A DNA stretch of 7,000 nt from the NCBI GenBank assembly GCA_023432565.1, contig JAEYUL010000011.1, forward strand, positions 1-7,000, in the 5' to 3' direction. Below are positions 1-4,824 of this stretch, one piece after another. Every line of letters begins with the position of its first letter. Position 1 is the first letter of the stretch. Under the pieces are notes generated by a model, which was not told the DNA's origin, ran no database searches, and saw only the letters and a list, made by a program, of their open reading frames with translations. The translations under genes and the position numbers were made by a program. This DNA is from Actinomycetes bacterium. GTDB taxonomy: Bacteria; Actinomycetota; Actinomycetes; Actinomycetales; Cellulomonadaceae.

Positions 1-330
1 CGTGCGCGTGGCCGGGTCCGGCGGCAGGTAGTAGGGGCGGATCTCCCGCACCCGGTCCTTCAGGACCGTGATCGACCGGGTCCACCCGATCCGCTCGGCG
101 ATCACCGTCGCCGGCATGTCCGGGGTCTTGCGCAGCAGCTCACGGATCGCCGGCTCGACCGCGTCCACGATCGACCCCTTCGGCGCCCGCACGTACTTCG
201 GCGGCACGTCACGGGCCAACGCCCGCCGCACCGCGTTCCTCGAGACCCCGAGCCGGCGAGCGATCGCCTTGATCGCCATCCCCTCGACCCGGTGCAGCCT
301 GCGGATCTCCGCCCAGTCCTCCACGGTCAT
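1..330 (-). CDS. istA: IS21-family transposase IstA, N-terminal 110 codons (partial)
   Basis: This is the 5' part of the IstA transposase, which in IS21 elements carries out DNA strand transfer together with the AAA+ ATPase IstB. I translated the minus strand from the ATG at 330-328; the frame stays open to base 1. The protein begins MTVEDWAEIRRLH and has a helix-turn-helix at about residues 20-40 (IKAIARRLGVSRNAVRRAL), the N-terminal DNA-binding domain that recognises the terminal repeats. Residues 75-110 include GWTRSITVLKDRVRE followed by a YYLPPDP stretch, a pattern I recognise from actinobacterial IstA proteins. The DDE catalytic domain would lie beyond the edge. A purine-rich GGGGAGGG sits just before the start. 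Whether the full gene is intact cannot be seen. Confidence 0.9.
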   Translation of the reverse strand, partial: MTVEDWAEIRRLHRVEGMAIKAIARRLGVSRNAVRRALARDVPPKYVRAPKGSIVDAVEPAIRELLRKTPDMPATVIAERIGWTRSITVLKDRVREIRPYYLPPDPATRT

Positions 331-352
331 CACCCTCCCCAGCGTGGCCGAG

Positions 353-397
353 GGGGTCCGTTTTCAGCCGACGCTCAGGGGTCAGTTTTCAGGCGAC
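353..397 (-). repeat. Two terminal direct repeats of the IS21-family element
   Basis: The plus strand carries GGGGTCCGTTTTCAGCCGAC (353-372) and GGGGTCAGTTTTCAGGCGAC (378-397). They are identical at 18 of 20 positions, with a 25-bp period. Such repeated units near the termini are the transposase binding sites in IS21-family elements, and the outer unit lies 7 bases from the inferred end of the element. The identity is seen directly; the binding role comes from knowledge of the family. Confidence 0.85.
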
Positions 398-502
398 GCC
401 GACAATCCCCAGATCGGCCGCGATCCTCGCGACCGGCTGCTGACCCGAACGGGCCAACTCAACGGCTCGCCGGCGGAACTCCGGCGGCTTGGCTGCAGGC
501 AT
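389..502 (-). pseudogene. IS3-family transposase OrfA fragment, interrupted by the IS21 insertion
   Basis: Translation from ATG 502-500 gives 37 residues, MPAAKPPEFRRRAVELARSG then QQPVARIAADLGI, after which the frame runs into the IS21 end (residues VGVA) and stops at TGA 391-389. The opening matches the N-terminus of IS3-family OrfA, where the sequence usually continues DLGIS..LRxW as the helix-turn-helix that binds the inverted repeats. Only about 33 residues are native, against roughly 100 in an intact OrfA, so this is non-functional. A good Shine-Dalgarno (GAGGAG, 6 bases before the ATG) remains, so the stub could still be translated. The break lies in the middle of the helix-turn-helix. 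Confidence 0.8.
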
Positions 503-561
503 CCAGGACTCCTCTCCGAGGCGATCATCACCTCAGCGAAGGTGTCCACGGAAGCGGGTCA
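405..561 (-). mobile_element. IS3-family insertion sequence remnant (left end and start of orfA)
   Basis: This is the first roughly 157 bases of an IS3-family element, cut off by the IS21 insertion at 404. The outer end is inferred at 561, where the minus strand reads TGACCCGCTTCCGTGGACACC. The 5'-TGA terminus and the GTGGACACC motif are common in actinobacterial IS3 ends, but the exact boundary is uncertain by several bases. The orfA start follows 59 bases inside. The remainder of the element, including orfB with the DDE catalytic domain, may continue on the far side of the IS21 copy outside the window. Confidence 0.72.
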
Positions 562-815
562 GGCTCCGGGGCGCTGGCCCTCGACGTAGACGCTCATGCC
601 CACGCCTTGACGGGGTGGGGCGCGATGCCCCCTGGCGAGTCGGCCACGGACTGCGCCGGGCGGCGATACGCTCGGGCAACCGCCGGCCGGCGCAACGGGA
701 AAGGACCCGCGCGGCTCACGCTACGGGACGCGAATCACGGCGCGCAGATCGGCGTTTCCGCAGGTCAGCGCGCCACTGACCCGTATGGCGTTTGGGTATC
801 TTCGGAGAATGTCGG
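562..815. other. Anonymous segment between the IS3 end and the broken transporter gene
   Basis: About 250 bases with no recognisable gene. It begins exactly where ribM/pnuC homology ends (about 815) and runs to the IS3 end (about 561), so it is probably foreign DNA. What can be seen: an AT-richer patch at 785-812 (plus strand GGGTATCTTCGGAGAATGTCGG) containing an imperfect dyad; a small hairpin GTCAG/CTGAC at 764-780; a perfect 12-bp palindrome at 681-692 (CGCCGGCCGGCG); and a GGGGC/GCCCC hairpin at 617-631 without a T tract. On the minus strand an ATG at 597 opens a 12-codon frame, MSVYVEGQRPGA, whose stop is formed at the IS3 junction. It may be the start of a gene cut by IS3. I cannot assign the segment to a known element. 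Confidence 0.45.
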
Positions 816-974
816 GTTGCCGACGATCCCGATCGGCCACGCCCACACCTTGCGGCGCAGCCCGCCGACGGCCGAGGCCAGGCCGAACAGGTTCCCGACG
901 ATCTCGCGCCAGAGCACCTCCTGGCCCGCGACCGTGAGCGTCGCGTCGAACAACCAGTCGAGCGGACCGCTCAC
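765..974 (-). pseudogene. ribM: Truncated ribM/pnuC-family transporter (riboflavin or nicotinamide riboside uptake)
   Basis: The frame starts at GTG 974-972, overlapping the ribH stop as GTGA. Residues 1-53 resemble the N-terminus of actinobacterial PnuC-family transporters: a first hydrophobic segment, then GNLFGLASAVGGLRRKVWAW and PIGIVGN. Intact family members are about 200 residues with several membrane helices. Here, after Asn53 (codon 818-816), the sequence switches to PTFSEDTQTPYGSVAR and stops, so nearly all of the membrane domain is lost. Family members encoded in FMN-riboswitch operons of Corynebacterium and Streptomyces (RibM/PnuX) import riboflavin, and the position here argues for that substrate over nicotinamide riboside. 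The cause is presumably the foreign DNA that begins near 815. The 69-residue product is unlikely to work. Confidence 0.78.
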
Positions 975-1447
975 GCGCGACCCAGGGGCCGCAGCGCGAC
1001 GACCGTCGCCAACGCGGCCTGCGCCGCCTCGTAGCCCTTGTCCTCGACCGAGCCGGGCAACCCCGCGCGGTCGAGCGCCTGCTGCTCGTCGTCACACGTC
1101 AGGACCCCGAAGCCCACGGGGACCCCGGTGCTCACGGCGACGTCGGTCAGTCCGGTCGTCGCACCCGAGCACACGTACTCGAAGTGGGGCGTCCCGCCGC
1201 GGATCACGACGCCGAGCGCGACGACCGCGTCCGCACCTGCGCGCGCCGCGACGGCGGCGGCGACCGGCAGCTCGAACGTGCCCGGCACGCGGACCACGGT
1301 GACGTCCTCGACGCGCGCCTCGGCCAGCGCCCGGCGCGCGCCGTCCAGCAGCCCGTCCATGACGACGGTGTGCCAGGAGGCCGCGACGACGACGACGCGC
1401 AGGCCTGTCCCGTCGACCGTCAGGGTGGGTGCTCCGGCGCCGCTCAT
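971..1447 (-). CDS. ribH: 6,7-dimethyl-8-ribityllumazine synthase
   Basis: RibH condenses 5-amino-6-ribitylamino-uracil with 3,4-dihydroxy-2-butanone 4-phosphate to give the lumazine substrate of riboflavin synthase. The 158-residue length is normal for the family, which usually forms pentamers or 60-subunit shells. Visible landmarks are the substrate-binding aromatic in VVVAASWHTVVMDGLL (Trp25, where Bacillus has Phe22; Trp is common in actinobacteria), the VPGTFELPVA segment at 54-63, the phosphate-site motif VIRGGTPHFEYVC at 81-93 with the catalytic His88, and SVEDKGYEAA near 133-142. The ATG at 1447 overlaps the ribBA stop (ATGA), which fixes the start and implies translational coupling. 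The 3' end overlaps the GTG of the broken ribM. A riboflavin synthase gene is present two genes upstream, so the pathway step that follows is covered. Confidence 0.97.
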   Translation of the reverse strand: MSGAGAPTLTVDGTGLRVVVVAASWHTVVMDGLLDGARRALAEARVEDVTVVRVPGTFELPVAAAVAARAGADAVVALGVVIRGGTPHFEYVCSGATTGLTDVAVSTGVPVGFGVLTCDDEQQALDRAGLPGSVEDKGYEAAQAALATVVALRPLGRA

Positions 1448-2838
1448 GCGAGGTCCTCCAAGGGTGCGTAGGGGTGGTCGGCCCGGTCCGCGCCGGGGGT
1501 CGCCGGCGCGGCGTGGACCGGGGGCACGGGGATGGGGTCGCGCACGGCGGCCGGGTCCGACGACGCGTCGAGGTGCAGCAGGTGACCCATCGAGGTCGCC
1601 TTCGTGCGCAGGTACGCCTCGTTCTGGGGCGTACGGCCCACCTCGAGGCCGCGCACCTCCACGACGTCGATCCCGTGCGCACGCAGGCCGGCCACCTTGG
1701 CCGGGTTGTTCGTCAGGAGCTGGACGCGCGAGACGCCGAGCGCCTGCAGGATCGCCGCCGCGCTGCCGTACTCGCGGCGGTCGGCCGGCCAGCCCAGGTC
1801 GAGGTTGGCCTCGACCGTGTCGCGGCCCTCGTCCTGCAGCGCGTAGGCGGCGACCTTGGCGAGCAGGCCGATGCCACGTCCCTCGTGCCCGCGCAGGTAC
1901 ACGACCGCACCTCCGTGCTCGGCCGCGAGCTCGAGAGCCGCCTCGAGCTGTGGGCCGCAGTCGCACCGCGCCGAGCCGAACGCGTCCCCCGTGAGGCACT
2001 CGCTGTGCACGCGCACCACGGGCGTCGCGGCCAGACCGCTCGTCGGCACGAGCGCGACGTGCTCGTCGCCCGTGCGCAGGTCCCGGAAGCCGTGGATGCG
2101 GAAGTCGCCGTGCCGGGTCGGAAGGTACGCGGTGTGCGTCGCGTGCACGCGCGGACGGCCCTCGCCAGGCTCCGGGGCCTCGACGACGTCGTCGTTCTCG
2201 CGCCGCCACGCCACCAGGTCGGCGATCGTCAGGAGCACCAGGCCCTCGTCCTGCGCGAGCCGTGAGGCCTCCGGCAGCCGGACCATCGAGCCGTCGTCGT
2301 TCACGAGCTCGGCGATCGCCCCGACGGGCCGCAGGCCGGCCAGCCGGCAGAGGTCCACCGCGGCCTCGGTGTGCCCTGCGCGGTGCAGGACGCCGCCCGG
2401 CACCGCGCGCAGCGGCAGGACGTGCCCCGGCCGGATGAGGTCGACCGGCCCGCTGGCGGGGTCCGCGAGGACGCGCAGCGTGCGTGCGCGGTCCGCCGCC
2501 GAGATCCCGGTCGTCACGCCGGTCGCGGCGTCGACGGTGACCGTGTAGGCGGTACGGCGCGGGTCCTGGCTGTGCGGCACCATCAGCGGCAGGTCGAGCG
2601 CGTCCGCGCGTGCGGACGGCATCGGGGCGCACAGGTAGCCCGACGAGTGCCGGATCGTCCAGGCCACCCACTCGGGCGTCGCAGCCTGCGCCGCCAGGAT
2701 CACGTCGGCCTCGTTCTCCCGGTCGGGCGAGTCCGCGACCAGCACAGGCCGCCCGGCACGCAGCGCCTCGAGCGCCTGCTCGACGGTGCCGGTCACGACC
2801 TCCCCGGTCACGCGCTCGTCGCGACGACGCTCGCTCAT
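1444..2838 (-). CDS. ribBA: Bifunctional 3,4-dihydroxy-2-butanone-4-phosphate synthase / GTP cyclohydrolase II
   Basis: A 464-residue fusion that supplies both precursors of riboflavin. Residues about 14-214 are the DHBP synthase domain, acting on ribulose 5-phosphate: the acidic loop reads DSPDRENEAD (36-45), followed by RPGHVLPLRA (136-145), GHTEA (155-159) and Glu177. Residues about 230-424 are GTP cyclohydrolase II: VHSECLTGD with RCDCG gives the zinc ligands Cys281, Cys292 and Cys294; GRGIGL is at 320-325; Tyr332 in the AAYALQD motif corresponds to E. coli Tyr105, arguing for a true cyclohydrolase II rather than the Met-bearing Streptomyces variant; LTNNPAK is at 375-381. A Pro/Asp-rich tail of about 40 residues follows MGHLL and is probably disordered. 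The ATG at 2838 overlaps the ribE stop (ATGA), and the 3' end overlaps ribH in the same way. Confidence 0.97.
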   Translation of the reverse strand: MSERRRDERVTGEVVTGTVEQALEALRAGRPVLVADSPDRENEADVILAAQAATPEWVAWTIRHSSGYLCAPMPSARADALDLPLMVPHSQDPRRTAYTVTVDAATGVTTGISAADRARTLRVLADPASGPVDLIRPGHVLPLRAVPGGVLHRAGHTEAAVDLCRLAGLRPVGAIAELVNDDGSMVRLPEASRLAQDEGLVLLTIADLVAWRRENDDVVEAPEPGEGRPRVHATHTAYLPTRHGDFRIHGFRDLRTGDEHVALVPTSGLAATPVVRVHSECLTGDAFGSARCDCGPQLEAALELAAEHGGAVVYLRGHEGRGIGLLAKVAAYALQDEGRDTVEANLDLGWPADRREYGSAAAILQALGVSRVQLLTNNPAKVAGLRAHGIDVVEVRGLEVGRTPQNEAYLRTKATSMGHLLHLDASSDPAAVRDPIPVPPVHAAPATPGADRADHPYAPLEDLA

Positions 2839-3434
2839 CGGGCCACCGCCGTCAGCAGCCGCTCGGCGTACTTCGCGAGCACGTCCACCTCCAGGTTCAC
2901 GGGCGAGCCCACGGCCAGGCCGCCGAGCGTCGTGTGCTCGAGCGTCGTCGGGATCAGCGAGACGCCGAACGACTCGTCGCCCACGTGCGTGACGGTCAGC
3001 GAGACGCCGGACACCGCGATCGAGCCCTTCTCGGCCACGTAGCGCGCGAGCGGGGCGGGGACGGCGACCTCGACCTCGTCCCACCGCTCCCCCGGGTCGC
3101 GGCGCAGGATCGTCCCGACGCCGTCGACGTGCCCCTGGACGACGTGACCGCCGTACCGCCCGCCGACGGCCAGCGCGCGCTCGAGGTTCACCGAGGCACC
3201 CGGCACGAGCGCGCGCAGCGCCGTGCGGCGCAGCGACTCGGGCATGACGTCGGCCGCGAACGTCCCGTCACCGGGAAGCTCGCTCACGGTCAGGCACACG
3301 CCGTCGACCGCGATCGAGTCGCCCAGGTGGGCGTCGGACGTGACGAGGCGCCCGCGCACCCGCAGGCGCGCGTCAGACCCCAGGTCCTCGATCGCGACGA
3401 CGGTGCCGAGCTCCTCGACGATCCCGGTGAACAT
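2835..3434 (-). CDS. ribE: Riboflavin synthase, alpha subunit
   Basis: This enzyme dismutates two 6,7-dimethyl-8-ribityllumazine molecules into one riboflavin and one pyrimidinedione, the last step of the pathway. The 199-residue protein has the expected two lumazine-binding barrels. Barrel one opens with the invariant MFTGIVEELG and contains GDSIAVDGVCLTV (38-50, with Cys47 matching the active-site cysteine of E. coli). Barrel two contains GGHVVQGHVDGVG (95-107, with His102), KGSIAVSGVSLTV (136-148) and PTTLEHTTL. A short C-terminal helix (VDVLAKYAERLL) is where trimerisation occurs in the family. The ATG at 3434 abuts the ribD stop directly (TGAATG), so it is likely read by terminating ribosomes. 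No alternative start is plausible, since MFTGIVEE is the conserved N-terminus. The gene is also called ribC in some species. Confidence 0.97.
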   Translation of the reverse strand: MFTGIVEELGTVVAIEDLGSDARLRVRGRLVTSDAHLGDSIAVDGVCLTVSELPGDGTFAADVMPESLRRTALRALVPGASVNLERALAVGGRYGGHVVQGHVDGVGTILRRDPGERWDEVEVAVPAPLARYVAEKGSIAVSGVSLTVTHVGDESFGVSLIPTTLEHTTLGGLAVGSPVNLEVDVLAKYAERLLTAVAR

Positions 3435-4511
3435 TCAGACCTCCCGGACGGGTAGGGCGACGACGAGCACGTCCGGCCCGAGCGGCAGCACGCTGACCGG
3501 TTCGAGCCGCACGGCCGCGGCGATGGACGTGATGCCGAGGTCGCCGACGGCGACCGGGCCGGCTCCGAGCAGGACGGGCGCGACGTACGCGTGCACCTCG
3601 TCGACGAGCCCGGCGCGCAGGAAGGCGGCGGCGAGAGTCGGGCCGCCTTCGACGAGCACGCGCCGCACGCCGCCGATCGCGCCGAGCTGGCGGAGCACCT
3701 CGGCGGGCTCGTGGGTGCGCACCTGGACCAGACGTCCGCCGGCGCCACGCAGCCGCGCGTCGGGCGGCACGTCGCGATGGCCGACGACGACGCGGAGGGG
3801 CTGCTGCGCACCGAGCGAGCCGTCCGCGGTGCGCGCGGTCAGGGACGGGTCGTCCCGCAGCGCGGTGCCCGTGCCGACGACGATCGCGTCGACCTGGGCT
3901 CGCAGCTCGTGCGCGTGCCGGCGCGCGACCTGCGACGTGATCCAGCGGCTCGACCCGTCGAGCGCCGCCACGCGCCCGTCGAGAGTCGTGGCGGTCTTCA
4001 GGGTGACGAACGGGCGGTCGCGCCCGATCCGCGGCAGCCACGACCCGAGCAGCTCGCGACCCTCGTCGGCGAGCACGCCCGTGGCCACGCTGAGCCCAGC
4101 CGCACGCAGCTCGTCCGCGCCGCCTGCGGCGACCGGGTTCGGGTCCTCGACCGAGATGACGACACGCCCGACGCCCGCCTCCAGCAACGCCTGGGTGCAG
4201 GGACCGGTGCGCCCGGTGTGCGCGCACGGCTCGAGCGTCACGACCGCGGTCGCGCCGCGCACGTCCTCGCCCCGGCGTGCGGCGTCGGCGAGGGCCGCGA
4301 CCTCCGCGTGCGCCGTGCCCGCGCCCTGGTGCCACCCCTCCCCGATCGTCCGCGGACCGGGCACGGCGCCCGACGCGCCGTCCGGGTCGGCGGCACCGGC
4401 CGGGCGCAGCAGCACGCAGCCGACACGCGGGTTGGGGTCGTGCTCGGGCCCGCGCCGGGCCAGCTCGAACGCGCGCACCATCGCCGCGCGCTCGTCGGCT
4501 GTGCTGGTCAC
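3435..4511 (-). CDS. ribD: Bifunctional diaminohydroxyphosphoribosylaminopyrimidine deaminase / 5-amino-6-(5-phosphoribosylamino)uracil reductase
   Basis: RibD performs steps two and three of the GTP branch: deamination of the pyrimidine ring, then NADPH-dependent reduction of the ribose. The N-terminal deaminase (about 1-150) has HAE at 68-70 and LEPCAHTGRTGPC at 93-105, giving zinc ligands His68, Cys96 and Cys105 and proton-shuttle Glu70. The reductase domain (about 165-358) shows PFVTLKTATTLDGRVA, SRWITS, VVGTGTALRDDPSLTAR and VLVEGGPTLAAAF. I chose the GTG at 4511, giving 358 residues, because GGGAGG lies 5 bases upstream. An in-frame start at 4652 would lie inside the riboswitch aptamer and is not credible. 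A Gly/Ala/Pro-rich insert of roughly 15 residues (about 38-53) precedes IGEGWHQ. This is the first gene of the FMN-controlled operon. Confidence 0.95.
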   Translation of the reverse strand: MTSTADERAAMVRAFELARRGPEHDPNPRVGCVLLRPAGAADPDGASGAVPGPRTIGEGWHQGAGTAHAEVAALADAARRGEDVRGATAVVTLEPCAHTGRTGPCTQALLEAGVGRVVISVEDPNPVAAGGADELRAAGLSVATGVLADEGRELLGSWLPRIGRDRPFVTLKTATTLDGRVAALDGSSRWITSQVARRHAHELRAQVDAIVVGTGTALRDDPSLTARTADGSLGAQQPLRVVVGHRDVPPDARLRGAGGRLVQVRTHEPAEVLRQLGAIGGVRRVLVEGGPTLAAAFLRAGLVDEVHAYVAPVLLGAGPVAVGDLGITSIAAAVRLEPVSVLPLGPDVLVVALPVREV

Positions 4512-4595
4512 GTCCACCTCCCGGGCCACGACGTGCTCCGGGGGCCACGTGGGAGGCACCACGCGACAACGACACGCACCACGGGTGCGCGCCGC
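4512..4595 (-). promoter_or_regulatory. ribD leader: likely translational expression platform of the FMN riboswitch, with ribD RBS
   Basis: These 84 bases link the aptamer to the ribD start. The Shine-Dalgarno is GGGAGG at 4522-4517. Upstream, CCTCCC at 4556-4551 can pair with it (6 Watson-Crick pairs plus two flanking G-T wobbles), hiding the ribosome site. The same CCTCCC can instead pair with GGGAGG at 4610-4605 inside the 3' part of the aptamer. Between them, CCCCGGAGCACGT at 4543-4531 is a perfect 13-nt complement to the aptamer 5' strand (4736-4724). A 6-bp hairpin (4575-4589) follows the aptamer. There is no hairpin with a T tract, so control of translation rather than termination is favoured. 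The pairing is read from sequence; the mechanism is inferred. Confidence 0.7.
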
Positions 4596-4737
4596 CACGT
4601 ACTTCCTCCCATCCGGACTTTCACCGTCGGTCCTGGAGTTCCACCAGGTCAACCACCCGCTCGACGATCGCTCGTCTGGCGCGTGGGTCGCGGACTGTCA
4701 CCGCCGGCTCGGACTTTCACCGACCCCGGAGCACGTG
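4596..4737 (-). promoter_or_regulatory. FMN riboswitch (RFN element) aptamer
   Basis: The minus strand carries the conserved RFN core. Around the 5' half are GGGGTCGGTGAAAGTCCGA and then GCCGGCGGTGACAGTCCGCG; the 3' half has a CCTGG/CCAGG hairpin, then ACCGACGGTGAAAGTCCGG and ATGGGAGGAAGTACG. Helix P1 closes with CACGTGCTCC (4737-4728) against GGAAGTACGTG (4606-4596), which sets the boundaries; total length is about 142 nt, typical of the class. The RNA binds flavin mononucleotide and lowers expression of riboflavin genes when FMN is abundant. It lies directly upstream of ribD and on the same strand, so it controls the whole operon including the broken transporter at its end. Confidence 0.97.
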
Positions 4738-4824
4738 TACTGCGGACACGACGTGCGTCATGTCCTCCTCGGATGATGCCACATCCCGCGCAGGACTCCG
4801 ACGGAGCCGCAGGTCAGCCGTGGG
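4738..4824 (-). other. rpe-rib intergenic region, probable site of the rib operon promoter
   Basis: Eighty-seven bases separate the rpe stop from the aptamer. A promoter for the rib operon is expected here, but no strong consensus is visible; the best candidate -10 is CATCAT at 4778-4773, preceded by TGG (extended -10 like), with no convincing -35. This would start RNA near 4766. A hairpin GGCTCC/GGAGTC (about 4808-4793) just after rpe has no T tract and is at best a weak terminator. GGATG/CATCC at 4771-4786 forms a small dyad. GAGGAGG at 4770-4764 precedes an ATG at 4761 that opens a 14-codon frame running into the aptamer. Without a clear terminator, readthrough from rsmB-rpe is possible. 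Confidence 0.35.

Larger units (their letters stand above)
1..404 (-). mobile_element. IS21-family insertion sequence, one end only (continues past left edge)
   Basis: One terminus of an IS21-family element is visible, followed by the start of its istA gene reading leftward out of the window. The outer end is placed at 404 because the minus strand there begins TGTCGGCGTCG, matching the 5'-TG terminus usual in the family, and because the IS3 orfA reading frame loses its family sequence at that base. Two near-identical 20-bp units lie just inside the end (353-372 and 378-397), the multiple-terminal-repeat layout known for IS21 elements. istA starts 74 bases in, as expected. The second gene (istB, the ATPase helper) and the other terminus lie outside the window, so completeness and the target-site duplication cannot be judged. 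Confidence 0.88.

Noticed and set aside
68..589. Plus-strand 173-residue frame at the left end
   Set aside because: It is antisense to IstA and the IS3 orfA fragment and crosses the IS21/IS3 junction, so it cannot be an ancestral gene.
617..631. GGGGC/GCCCC hairpin as a terminator for the rib operon
   Set aside because: The stem is only 5 bp and there is no T tract on the minus-strand 3' side.
971..2671. 566-residue frame covering ribH and the antisense-free part of ribBA
   Set aside because: Only its last 158 residues are RibH; the rest is Arg/Ala/Gly-rich out-of-frame translation of ribBA, which has clear catalytic motifs in its own frame.
3435..4652. Longer 405-residue RibD starting at 4652
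   Set aside because: The extra 47 codons read through the FMN aptamer and leader; the GTG at 4511 has a proper GGGAGG and the family N-terminus.
4793..4808. Hairpin after rpe as an intrinsic terminator
   Set aside because: The stem is short (6 pairs including a wobble) and no T run follows; it may be chance in GC-rich DNA.
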